64,000 nt of DNA. Origin: Bryobacterales bacterium (GTDB lineage: Bacteria; Acidobacteriota; Terriglobia; Bryobacterales; UBA6623). Numbering within the stretch: position 1 is the first letter of the stretch; each line of letters begins with the position of its first letter. This document shows positions 54,455-63,063 of the stretch, one piece after another. The DNA lies in NCBI GenBank assembly GCA_026713545.1, contig JAPOOG010000046.1:1-64000 (forward strand). Reading direction: 5' to 3'. The notes beneath the pieces were generated by a model. That model had not been told where the DNA came from and searched no databases. It worked only from the letters and a program-made list of their open reading frames with translations. A program made the position numbers and the translations under genes.

Positions 54455-56695
54455 TCAGTGTTTGTGAGGAGCATCCTTTTCGGTGAGGTGAAAGGACTGC
54501 CTCTCGATCACATCGTAGTTTTCTGAGAATTCCTTGATCGCAAGAACCTGATTCGTAGTGATGTTCTCAAACCTTTGCCGCGTGTTGCTCGCGGGCCACC
54601 AGATTTCGAGGGCCGCTATGCGATCCGCATTCCCCGCCCCCACGTGTTGCTCGAAGCTGGAGGCGCCGAAAGAACCGCCGCTGGTCACCTCACGGTGAAC
54701 CTCCCGGCCTCCGGGAAGTAGGAGTTTGATGCGAACGCCGACTGCAGCGCGGTTCGTCTTCTCACCTTGAAGCTGAATGGCGATCCAGTGGTTGCCGTGT
54801 CCAGGGTTCCGGAACACTGCATTCCGGTAGGCGTCTCCGGGGACAGCACCGCCGGTGTGGAGAAAAATGTCCTGGTCACCGTCACTGTCGAGGTCGCCAA
54901 AAGCGATCCCATGGCCTTTCTGCAGGTGTCCGGTTCGTGAGGACGAGGTCACGTCCGAGAAAGCCTTGCCCGCTTCGTTGCGAAAGAGAAGATTCGGCAT
55001 CAGGGCCCCGTAGGAGGGCGCGCCGGTGCCTACGTAAAAATCCAGGTAACCGTCGTTGTCGAGGTCGCCGAAATTACAGCCCATGGTAAGAATGTTCCGC
55101 GCCATTCCCAGCACGCCGGTAACATCCTGAAAACCGCTCTTTCCCATGTTGCGGTAAACCTTGAAGGTTTCTCCCTTCAACGGCCGTCCCAGATACCCCC
55201 GCACAACATCCGCCAGGGACTGAACGTAGCCTGAGACAAACAGGTCAAGCCTGCCGTCGTTGTCATAATCCATGAACCACGCCGGGAAACTATAGACCGG
55301 ATTCTCGACTCCCAACATCCGAGCCGCCTCCGTAAACGTGCCGTCACCGTTGTTGCGATAGAAAAAGTTCTTTTCGGCGTAGTTCGAAACATAGAGATCG
55401 GGATATCGATCGTTGTCGTAGTCCGCCCAGACGGCCGCTTTCGTAAACGCGGTACGGTCGACGCCAGCCGCAGGGGCGACGTCAACGAATGTCCCATCAC
55501 CCCTGTTTCGGAACAACTGGCTGGGAGAAAACTCGTTGCCGACAAACACGTCCAGGTAGCCGTCGAGATCGAAATCCGCCCAGGCAGCCGTTTGCGTCGC
55601 GGTCGCAGGGGAGGCCAAGCCGCTCTTACGGGTCACATCGGTGAACGTCCCCTCTTTGTTGCTGCGCAGCAGCGAGTTCCGCATCGGGAATTCCCAACCA
55701 CCACGAAGAACAAAGATGTCCGGCCGGCCGTCGTTGTCGTAGTCCGTCTGGACCAGATTGAGCCCCCCGAGCTGATCCGCCAGCCCTGCTTCCGCCGTTC
55801 CATCTTCGAACGTTCCGTCCCCGTTGCTCCGGAAGAAACGAAGCGGGGCGCAACTATCCTGGCTCGAGACCACAGCGTCGAGATAGCCGTCACCGTCGAA
55901 GTCTTCGAGGATGGCGCCGCCGGCCATGTTCGACGCATCCAGGCCCAACGAAGGGGCCACGTCGTTCAGTGTCCCGACCTCTGCTTTGGATTGGAACACC
56001 GAAGGAGGGAGGAGATACTCCGAGGGGACCTTCGCGGGATAGCTTCCCAACGTCATGTGGGCGACGTTCAGGAGCCAGCGAACTTCGAGATCGTCCGGGG
56101 CTTTCGCGAGAAACTTCAAGAAGTGCTTGATCGCGGATTCGGAGCCGGAAGGCCGTTGGTGCTGCGCCTCCGCGGAGAGCGGGAAGATGCAACTCCGTGC
56201 ATTGTGGCTCTCGACGCAGTTTTCGACTTCGCCCCGGCGCATCTGCGCGATACCCAGTTTTTCTTCAAGCGACTGTTGAAAATAGGCGAGCTTCTGCTCG
56301 GCGGCGATGCGGTACGCCGCCTCGAAGCGTTCGATCGCGCGCACCATGTCGCCCTGATAGCCATGGAGCTGAGCCAACTGATGGTGAAGCTTCATGATCG
56401 ACTGGTGATCGCGCTGCGCGGGCGGAGCCGATTCCAGATGAGCCAGGTAGTCTCCGGTGGCTTGGAAAGCGTTGCGAACGACGGTTTGCTTCATCGCACA
56501 GATGCTGTCGAGGTCCTGATCGTCGTAGGGAACGTTGGAGAAAGCTGTCAGCGCCGCGAGCCCGGAGACATCGATGATGCCCTCGGTCCACAACTGGGTC
56601 GTCCGTTGGATCTGGTCCTGGGGCGGCGCGGCGACGACGGGTTGGAGAAGAAGCAGTGATGCTAATACCGCACAGGTCAAAGCAGCCTTCGTCAC
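54455..56695 (-). CDS. TPR/FG-GAP/ASPIC protein (CRTAC1-like)
   Basis: A 746-residue exported protein. A signal peptide (LTCAVLASLLLLQPVVAAPP) and a helical TPR-like region (LHGYQGDMVRAIERFEAAYRIAAE...) precede about seven FG-GAP blades with calcium-type loops (DFDGDGYLDAVVSSQDSC, DYDNDGRPDIFVLRGGWEF, DFDLDGYLDVFVGNEFSPS). The ASPIC/UnbV C-terminus is complete (NRAAVGVRIKLLLPGG...VTSGGSFGASSFEQHVG). It closely resembles the next gene product but lacks the isomerase domain. The GTG start overlaps the stop of the preceding gene (GTGA), so the two are coupled. Confidence 0.9.
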   Translation of the reverse strand: MTKAALTCAVLASLLLLQPVVAAPPQDQIQRTTQLWTEGIIDVSGLAALTAFSNVPYDDQDLDSICAMKQTVVRNAFQATGDYLAHLESAPPAQRDHQSIMKLHHQLAQLHGYQGDMVRAIERFEAAYRIAAEQKLAYFQQSLEEKLGIAQMRRGEVENCVESHNARSCIFPLSAEAQHQRPSGSESAIKHFLKFLAKAPDDLEVRWLLNVAHMTLGSYPAKVPSEYLLPPSVFQSKAEVGTLNDVAPSLGLDASNMAGGAILEDFDGDGYLDAVVSSQDSCAPLRFFRSNGDGTFEDGTAEAGLADQLGGLNLVQTDYDNDGRPDIFVLRGGWEFPMRNSLLRSNKEGTFTDVTRKSGLASPATATQTAAWADFDLDGYLDVFVGNEFSPSQLFRNRGDGTFVDVAPAAGVDRTAFTKAAVWADYDNDRYPDLYVSNYAEKNFFYRNNGDGTFTEAARMLGVENPVYSFPAWFMDYDNDGRLDLFVSGYVQSLADVVRGYLGRPLKGETFKVYRNMGKSGFQDVTGVLGMARNILTMGCNFGDLDNDGYLDFYVGTGAPSYGALMPNLLFRNEAGKAFSDVTSSSRTGHLQKGHGIAFGDLDSDGDQDIFLHTGGAVPGDAYRNAVFRNPGHGNHWIAIQLQGEKTNRAAVGVRIKLLLPGGREVHREVTSGGSFGASSFEQHVGAGNADRIAALEIWWPASNTRQRFENITTNQVLAIKEFSENYDVIERQSFHLTEKDAPHKH

Positions 56696-58569
56696 TTGCG
56701 AATCCCTTCACCCTGGACGACCGTGTAGAACCTGTTCACTTTGGGGACAGCTATCGTCTCTCTCTCTCCGTTCGACCAGCGGATCTCGAGCTTGTCGACA
56801 CGCTCCGCAGATCCCAATCCGAAATGGACTCTCAGGTCGCTTTGGGAAACGTAGCTGCGCCCGGACGCCACCTCCCCTTTCTGACGAAAGCCTCCGGCCT
56901 CGCAAAAGACCACCGACCCGATCGCGTCGCGCGGAGTTTGGCGTGCCGGGTCGCCGATCAGTTGCAGCGATATCCAATGTCCGGCGCTGTTCCCACCCCG
57001 GTTGCGGAGCACAGTAGGCGGTTCATCGACGTTGATCAGGACGATGTCGAGATCTCCATCGTTGAACAGATCCCCCACTGCCGCCCCGCGTGAGCTCTTG
57101 GGCCTGATCATGCCGGGTCCCAGGTTTCCGGTCACGTCGACGAATTTGCCGTTGCGCAGATTCCGGACCAACAAGGTGCGCTGCCGGAAAGAGGTGAATC
57201 GGCTATGTTCGTCCACCTGCGGATACACGTGCCCGTTCGCCGCGAGGATATCCAGCCAGCCGTCGTTGTCGTAGTCCAGGAACAGTGCGCCCCAGCCGAG
57301 AAAGGGGATCGTGATCGATCCCAGGCCAGCGGTCTGCGTCACGTCGTTGAAGTCCAGGTTCCCTCTGTTGAGGTAGAGCGAATAGTTGTCATTGGAAAAC
57401 GTCGTCAGGAAAAAGTCCGATGCGCCGTCGTGGTTGTAATCCCCGATCGCCATGCCCATATAGGCCTGCGCGCGCCCGTCGGCATTGGTGCCAAGTCCGC
57501 TGAGATAACCTATTTCCTCGAAAGTACCGTCTCCCTGGTTGTGGTACACGTAGTTGGGCTTCGAATCGTTGGCCACCACCAGGTCCAGCCGGGCGTCGTC
57601 ATCAAGATCCACCCAACCGACGGCAAAGCCGTAGTAGAGTTGCTCGTCGGCAACACCCGCCTTCCGGGTAACGTCAGTGAACGAGCCGTCTCCGTTGTTC
57701 CGGAACAGGAAGTCCGGGGCGCCCTTCATGCCCAGCGGTCCGCAGGCCACCCGCATACCGAGAAACGTGCAAAACGGCTGTCCGGGATCGTAGGCCGCTC
57801 CGCTCATCCCGCCGCGATCGTTGCTCCCCGGGCGCGCCGGGGAGCCGGATGACGAACGGAGCGCGGGCCGATTTGCGCTCTCCGCGTCTTCACTCGACTC
57901 ACCGGCCGGAGGCGGATTGTCCCAATCGAATTCGACGTAGCCGGCCACGTACAGGTCCAGGCGCCCATCGCGGTCATAATCTCCGAAGGCGCATCCGGTC
58001 GCCCACAGATCCACTTGCACCCCCGCTTCAGGGGCGACATCGGTGAAGCTCCCGTTGCCGTTGTTGCGGTACAGACGGCTCTTTCCCAGGTTGACGACGT
58101 AAAGATCCGCCCAACCGTCATTGTCGAAATCCCCGGCGCAGACGCCCGTGCCCCAGCGGTTGTTCTCGACGCCGGCACCGGCAGTGACATTGCTGAACGT
58201 GCCGTCGCCGTTGTTGCGAAACAGGGCGGACGGCAAGGGCTTTTCCTTACCTCTCCGAGCGGCGTGCGTCAGAGAATTGACGAAGTAGATATCGACCCAT
58301 CCATCGTTATCGAAATCGAGGAGAGCCAGTCCGGAGCCCGTGGTTTCCGGCAGGTAGGGTTTGAGAGGCTCCCCCGCGATATGCTGAAACCGACCCAGGC
58401 CGGAGGCTTCGGTCACATCCTCGTAGTCCACTCCCTGCATCGCCTCCCGAGTAGGGGGTGGAACAACTCGTGTCAGGACTTCAGACTGGGTAGAGGTATC
58501 CGCAGATCCTGCAACCAGGGGAATCGCAAAGCCCAACAAAACGGTGGCGAAGCATCTGCACTTCCACAT
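56692..58569 (-). CDS. FG-GAP/ASPIC protein (CRTAC1-like)
   Basis: A 625-residue exported protein, first of three paralogues on this strand. ATG 58569 gives a normal signal peptide (MWKCRCFATVLLGFAIPLVAG). The frame is open 53 residues further, but a TACAAT box on the minus strand (58589-58584) lies within that stretch, so the longer form is rejected. FG-GAP blades carry loops such as DFDNDGWVDIYFVNSLTHA, DFDNDGWADLYVVNLGKSR and DYDRDGRLDLYVAGYVEFD. A Ser/Ala-rich insertion (about 215-255) interrupts the propeller. The C-terminal ASPIC-like module is a variant (PRDAIGSVVFCEAGGFRQ...GRSYVSQSDLRVHFGLG). Confidence 0.87.
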   Translation of the reverse strand: MWKCRCFATVLLGFAIPLVAGSADTSTQSEVLTRVVPPPTREAMQGVDYEDVTEASGLGRFQHIAGEPLKPYLPETTGSGLALLDFDNDGWVDIYFVNSLTHAARRGKEKPLPSALFRNNGDGTFSNVTAGAGVENNRWGTGVCAGDFDNDGWADLYVVNLGKSRLYRNNGNGSFTDVAPEAGVQVDLWATGCAFGDYDRDGRLDLYVAGYVEFDWDNPPPAGESSEDAESANRPALRSSSGSPARPGSNDRGGMSGAAYDPGQPFCTFLGMRVACGPLGMKGAPDFLFRNNGDGSFTDVTRKAGVADEQLYYGFAVGWVDLDDDARLDLVVANDSKPNYVYHNQGDGTFEEIGYLSGLGTNADGRAQAYMGMAIGDYNHDGASDFFLTTFSNDNYSLYLNRGNLDFNDVTQTAGLGSITIPFLGWGALFLDYDNDGWLDILAANGHVYPQVDEHSRFTSFRQRTLLVRNLRNGKFVDVTGNLGPGMIRPKSSRGAAVGDLFNDGDLDIVLINVDEPPTVLRNRGGNSAGHWISLQLIGDPARQTPRDAIGSVVFCEAGGFRQKGEVASGRSYVSQSDLRVHFGLGSAERVDKLEIRWSNGERETIAVPKVNRFYTVVQGEGIRK

Positions 58570-58935
58570 CGTCGAGGGGTCACATTGTAGCATCGACTTT
58601 CGCACGGGCCGGCCCTGTGGAACCGGGCGTCCGCTGACCGGCAGCACTGCGGTCAACGAGTACTCCATGAACGACACGACGGCTCTACGCAACGAGGCGC
58701 AGAGCCGTCGTGATGACTGTGAGATCATCGCGTTTGTCAGGCGCCGCCCAGCAGCCCGCCGGCCGCCGGGGGCTTAGCGGCCCGTGGCAAAAGCCCCGCT
58801 ACATTCAAGCGGCGATGCATCCCGGCTGAACTGCGTTGCTCCTCGGTCGAATATGTTCAATATGCTCCCTCGTCGCGCCTTGTCAGCCGGGCGCCTCGCC
58901 ACTCTCGGTGCTACTCGCGGTTTCACCACGGACCG
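58570..58935. other. Intergenic region with hairpins between ASPIC operon and second TonB receptor
   Basis: 366 bp without a supported gene. It contains a perfect 11-bp stem (58676-58686 with 58701-58711, ACGACGGCTCT and its complement) around a 14-nt loop. A smaller stem lies at 58635-58655 (TGACCG/CGGTCA). Neither has a T-run in the direction of the receptor transcript. The TACAAT box at 58584-58589 (minus strand) is the likely -10 of the ASPIC operon. Confidence 0.45.
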
Positions 58936-61900
58936 CTAGAAAAGCACCTTGAGACCAAATTGCATGATCCTGGGGTCCTGAGCCCCGTTGACAAGAAGCA
59001 ACCCGAAACTGGGGTTGTCAACATTCGTGAATGCCGGCGAACCATGACCGGGTATGCCTCTGAAGTTCGTCTGATTGAAGACATTGAACGATTCAATCCG
59101 CAACTGCAGCCGTAATCTTTCATTGATCGGAAAGAACCTGGCGAGCATCAAGTCCGTACCGGCGAAACCAGGTCCCCGCATGATACTGCGGCCCGCGTTG
59201 CCGCGGGTGCCCAAGGCGGTCGTCTGAAAGGCGGCCTGGTTGAAATAGCCGTTGTTGATCGCATCGTGCCGACTGACGTTGTTCAACCGCCAATCGACGC
59301 CGGGGACCACATCGGCCCGATCGATACTGCTGTGTCCGGGCGAAAGCGAGTTGCCCCTGCTGCTGACGGGAGTAAACGGGTTGCCGCTGCGAATGAAGAC
59401 CAGCGAAGAGATCTCCCAGTTACTGGCCAGGTATTGCAGTGCGGGCGGACCCGACCTGACCTTCGGCAGATCCCACACCATCGACGCGTTGACGACATGC
59501 GTGCGGTCAAACTCCGACAACCCGCGATTGAACCATGGACCGCGCGGGTCCTGGTTGCCGAACGCACCAGCCCAACCAATGTCGTTGGAACCCGTGTCGA
59601 TGGATTTCGACAAGGTGTAGTTGACAAGAAACGTCAATCCTCCGGCATAACGCTTTTCGGCCGTCAACTGCATCGAGTGGTAGAAGGAGTCGGCGATTCC
59701 GCTGCTGACGTTGATGGCCTGGAAATTCGGATCGGGCCGGCGTTCCTGACGGTTGGCCTGAGTGGACTGCCCCGGAATAAAGACGGGGAGGTTGGTCTCA
59801 TATCCGCCGATGATGTGCGTGCCGCGGCTTCCCACATAGGCGCCCCGCAGCAGGACATCGTTGCCCATGTTCCGCTCAATCGTCAGGCTCCAGTTCCAGG
59901 TGTTGGGATTTTTCGTATTCGGATCATAGGCCCATTGAGAGGGAAACGGCAGCGGGACCGCTGAAGACGAATCGGCCGGCGGGATCGGAATACCCACAGT
60001 ACCGTTGTACGGAGGCGAATCCCAGGGATTCTTGATGCTGACGGGATTCACGATGTTGACGTTCCCGGAGGCGTACGGCGAGGCGGACGTGCCGGCGCCT
60101 CCCAGCGCAAAGCCGCCTGCCTGCATCTGGCCGAAGTAGCTTCCGACACCGCCGCGGACCGCCCACTTGCCGGTCCCGCTCGGGTCGTACGCGAATCCGA
60201 GCCGGGGGGCGAACTGATTCAAGCGGGCAAACGCGCTCGTGTCCGGCGTACCGGGATCACCCCAATACAACCAGCCGGGAGGCGCGTTGGGGAATCTCTG
60301 GGATTGCTGACCGGGGAACGGCCAAGACATCCAACGGGTGCCGTCGACGCGGAACTTGTCGCGCGAGTGGGTTCCCGGATCCCAACGAACGCCCATGTTC
60401 AGCGTCAGCTTGCGGTTGACGCGGAAATTGTCGTTCACGTACAGCGAGGCCAGAATCCGGTAACTGCCCGCGAGACGCGCCTCGCCATAACTCCCCACGC
60501 GGTACAGGCTCGCCAGACCCGCCACCGCATCCGCCGCGGCCAGCCCGGTGAAGGTGTCGGTGAAGGTGAAGCCGCCTCCCGATTGGAGCGGAGGCTCATT
60601 GGGGTTCGCATTGTGGTGCTTGGAGTAGAGTCCGCCGATCGCGATGTCGTGATTTCCCCGGATCCATTTCACGGCGGAGTTGATCTCCCACGAGTGAGTG
60701 TCTTTGGCGCTGCAGCGGTCCCAGATTCGGATCCCGCCGCGGCCGGCAACACCGAAGTTCAGATCCTGACAGCCCGGATCGTTCTGGATGTCCGAGCCGT
60801 GAGCCGACCAGGAAGTCAAGAACGGATGCGGCGTCAGGGCAAAGGGGTTTTTGAGGAAACCGAAGCCGCCCGTAACCAGCACGTTGGGAGAGGCGGTCCA
60901 GGTTTCAGTAATCGCCCACGTGATGGCTTCGGTCGTGTTGCCCCCGTCGTTGATTCCGACGTTCCACAAAGCATCCTGGGCATCGTTGAAAGCGCCGCCG
61001 AACTTGTTGCCGTAGATGAAACGCCCCATGATCGAATGATCGCCCAGGATGGCGTCCACGCGGTTGATCCACTGATACTGATCTTGCGCGGCCGGAATGA
61101 AATGGGGAATGAGGTACCCTACCGAGGGTGAATCGGGCGTGTGCTGGGACAAGATGCTGCCCATGATCGGGTCCACTCTCGTGGCCGGCATGGTGTTGTT
61201 GGGGTAGGGCATACCCAGAGAGCCGCAATCTTTGTTGGCTGTCAAGGGATCAAAGATGGCGCCCGAATCGACCGAGATCATCGAGCCGTCGCAGGCCGGG
61301 GAGGGCACCGAGCGCATCATACCGGTCAGGTGCTCCGTAAAGTCGCCTCTCTTCTCGAGCGCGGTCCAGCTCTGGTGAAAACCGGGAGACCCCGGCTTGC
61401 GGACCGGCGTTGACTGGTATGAATTCATCCAGAAAAACTTGTTGCGCCCGTCGAACACTTTCGGAATGTAAAAGGGTCCGCCGATGGCCCAGCCGTACTG
61501 GTTGCGCTTCAGACCGTCGTCCTGGCCTCGAGTGTCGAAGGCGTTGCGGGCGTTGAAGTAGCCGTTGCGCACGAACTCGAAAATCGATCCATGAAGCTGA
61601 TTGGTTCCCTTCTTGGTCACGGCGCTGAGCTGTGCCCCGGGGTTGCCGCCCATCTCGGCGGAGTATTGCGCCGTGTTCAAAGTGAACTCCTCCACGGCAT
61701 CGGGATTGGGGTAGATGTTCGACACCCGGCGCTCCATGAACTGGTTTCCCATGCCGTCCAGCATGTATGAGTTACCCTGGGTCCGATTGCCGTTGACGAC
61801 CGTCGTTGTCGTGTCAAACCCGGAGGTACCGGCATAGAAAGCGGTGGACCTGTCGGTGACCGACGCTCCGGCGACCGTCAGGGAAAGCTGCGTGACGTCA

Positions 61901-62376
61901 CGACCGTTCAGCGGCAACTCGACCACGCGCTTCGAATCGACCGTTTGCGAGAGTTGGGAAGTATAGGTGTTCGTCAACTCGGCGGCGGCTATCACCTCGA
62001 CGGTTTCGGTCACCGCACCGAGAACGAGCTCGACGTTGCGGCGAACCGTCTCATTGGTCTGCAGCAAGACGTCGGTGACGCGCGCAACGTTGAACCCCTC
62101 CTGGGACACCTCGATGTCGTAGGTGTCCGCCGTGAGCTGCTGCACGACATAGCTTCCAACAGCATTGGTATTGACAACTCTTGTCAGGCCGGTGCTGGTG
62201 GAGATCACCTTCACCTCGGCGCCCGGTATGGCCGCTGCGTTCGGGTCGGTGATGGTGCCAAAGATGCTGGACCCGGCAGTCACTTGGGCGAAGCCGACGT
62301 CCGGGGTGTGAAAACTAAAAAGCGCCGCGAGAAGCGGCGCTGCCAGAAACAGAAATCGTGAACGGCTGTAAGACAC
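58936..62376 (-). CDS. TonB-dependent receptor, Oar-like, with carboxypeptidase-regulatory domain
   Basis: A predicted outer-membrane protein of 1146 residues. The start is taken as GTG 62376 because GGAGG (62385-62389) lies 8 bases upstream. The TTG at 62391 would overlap that site. A signal peptide (FLFLAAPLLAALFSFHT...FAQ) is followed by a carboxypeptidase-regulatory domain (about 30-115, IFGTITDPNAAAIPGAEVKV), plug-like segments (LPLNGRDVTQLSLTVAG, NSYMLDGMGNQFMERR, YSAEMGGNPGAQLSAVTKKGTN) and a large beta-barrel ending in Phe (LKVLF). It probably imports an unknown glycan or peptide through TonB. Three exact 21-bp repeats lie upstream and are likely regulatory. Confidence 0.92.
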   Translation of the reverse strand: MSYSRSRFLFLAAPLLAALFSFHTPDVGFAQVTAGSSIFGTITDPNAAAIPGAEVKVISTSTGLTRVVNTNAVGSYVVQQLTADTYDIEVSQEGFNVARVTDVLLQTNETVRRNVELVLGAVTETVEVIAAAELTNTYTSQLSQTVDSKRVVELPLNGRDVTQLSLTVAGASVTDRSTAFYAGTSGFDTTTTVVNGNRTQGNSYMLDGMGNQFMERRVSNIYPNPDAVEEFTLNTAQYSAEMGGNPGAQLSAVTKKGTNQLHGSIFEFVRNGYFNARNAFDTRGQDDGLKRNQYGWAIGGPFYIPKVFDGRNKFFWMNSYQSTPVRKPGSPGFHQSWTALEKRGDFTEHLTGMMRSVPSPACDGSMISVDSGAIFDPLTANKDCGSLGMPYPNNTMPATRVDPIMGSILSQHTPDSPSVGYLIPHFIPAAQDQYQWINRVDAILGDHSIMGRFIYGNKFGGAFNDAQDALWNVGINDGGNTTEAITWAITETWTASPNVLVTGGFGFLKNPFALTPHPFLTSWSAHGSDIQNDPGCQDLNFGVAGRGGIRIWDRCSAKDTHSWEINSAVKWIRGNHDIAIGGLYSKHHNANPNEPPLQSGGGFTFTDTFTGLAAADAVAGLASLYRVGSYGEARLAGSYRILASLYVNDNFRVNRKLTLNMGVRWDPGTHSRDKFRVDGTRWMSWPFPGQQSQRFPNAPPGWLYWGDPGTPDTSAFARLNQFAPRLGFAYDPSGTGKWAVRGGVGSYFGQMQAGGFALGGAGTSASPYASGNVNIVNPVSIKNPWDSPPYNGTVGIPIPPADSSSAVPLPFPSQWAYDPNTKNPNTWNWSLTIERNMGNDVLLRGAYVGSRGTHIIGGYETNLPVFIPGQSTQANRQERRPDPNFQAINVSSGIADSFYHSMQLTAEKRYAGGLTFLVNYTLSKSIDTGSNDIGWAGAFGNQDPRGPWFNRGLSEFDRTHVVNASMVWDLPKVRSGPPALQYLASNWEISSLVFIRSGNPFTPVSSRGNSLSPGHSSIDRADVVPGVDWRLNNVSRHDAINNGYFNQAAFQTTALGTRGNAGRSIMRGPGFAGTDLMLARFFPINERLRLQLRIESFNVFNQTNFRGIPGHGSPAFTNVDNPSFGLLLVNGAQDPRIMQFGLKVLF

Positions 62377-62384
62377 TTCGAAAA

Positions 62385-62389
62385 CCTCC
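62385..62389 (-). promoter_or_regulatory. Shine-Dalgarno site that decides the receptor start (GGAGG)
   Basis: GGAGG on the minus strand, 8 bases before GTG 62376. An in-frame TTG at 62391 overlaps this site and so is an unlikely start. Confidence 0.7.
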
Positions 62390-62434
62390 AAGCCTTCTTA
62401 GGATGAACGACTGGGACTTCGAACTACATACAGC

Positions 62435-62497
62435 ATACGTACGGATGTGCTGCCTATACGTACGGATGTGCTGCCTATACGTACGGATGTGCTGCCT
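62435..62497. promoter_or_regulatory. Three exact 21-bp direct repeats upstream of the TonB receptor (candidate operators)
   Basis: Three perfect tandem copies (62435-62455, 62456-62476, 62477-62497) of a 21-bp unit that begins ATACGTACGGATGTGCTG. Each contains the palindrome CGTACG. The spacing equals two turns of B-DNA, so bound proteins would line up on one face. The array lies 59-121 bp upstream of the receptor start, where the promoter should be. A partial fourth unit (ATCGTAGACTGC) may follow. Confidence 0.65.
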
Positions 62498-62596
62498 AAT
62501 CGTAGACTGCGATTCACCAATAGTCAAGCCTTTTTTCTGCCAACGCAATAGAGAAAGCTCCCCTGTTCGTGCGATCCGGAACGTTGACCTTTCTCA

Positions 62597-62980
62597 GGAT
62601 GGGTCCATCTTGCGATTGCCGCAGCGGCAGCAGCCCGGAGGGCGACGGGAGCCGCGGCGAACGACGCTCGTCGTGAGGACTGCCGAGAACGGCAGACGGC
62701 ACGCGGACACTGGCTCAGGGCAATATTTTTTAGTGAACAATAGCGAACAATAGTGAACAATGGCGAACAGAAGTGAACAGGAAAGCAGTGATTGTGCGAC
62801 AGGCGCGGCGGCCCGGGCGGCGGCTGTTGGTTGTGCGAACCTATCGCACCCACGTCGAACCGCATGGCGATAAAGGCCATGATGCATGTCTCGGGAAAAG
62901 CCGTGTTTCGTGTCTCGTATCTGGTGATTCGCGACCTGCACGGACCTTGCCTCACCACTTGGTGAGAAAGGCAGGCCGGG
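62597..62980 (+). repeat. Dispersed repeat, family B copy 2, with 10-bp array and a palindromic end
   Basis: Starts with ATGGGTCCATCTTGCGATTG at 62599 (family B head), then a Ser-codon-like GC-rich stretch and five 10-bp units at 62732-62781 (AGTGAACAAT type). A GC-rich tail (GGCGCGGCGGCCCGGGCGG) and GCCGTGTTTCGTGTCTCG-type 7-bp motifs follow. It ends at a palindrome CTCACCA-CT-TGGTGAG (62951-62966), which resembles two family A ends head to head. Non-coding. Confidence 0.7.
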
Positions 62981-63030
62981 ATTGCGCACCTCTGTCGTCA
63001 TGCCAGGCAGGCCGGAGCGGGGAAAACAAG

Positions 63031-63046
63031 ACTGAAGGGCTTCAAT
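63031..63046 (-). terminator. Decayed copy of the repeat-borne hairpin
   Basis: ACTGAAGGGCTTCAAT, one mismatch from a perfect stem, preceded on the plus strand by an interrupted A-run (GGGGAAAACAAG). The flank (GGCCGGAGCGG) matches the intact copy at 63559-63593. Confidence 0.4.
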
Positions 63047-63063
63047 ACCACGAGTTTCCGAGC

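Noticed and set aside
62358-62753. Plus-strand frame with a repeated Tyr-Val-Arg-Met-Cys-Cys-Leu motif
   Set aside because: It is the translation of the three 21-bp DNA repeats and runs into the family B repeat; no homology or ribosome-binding site.
62732-62781. Possible CRISPR array
   Set aside because: Five contiguous 10-bp units without spacers, no leader and no cas genes in the window.
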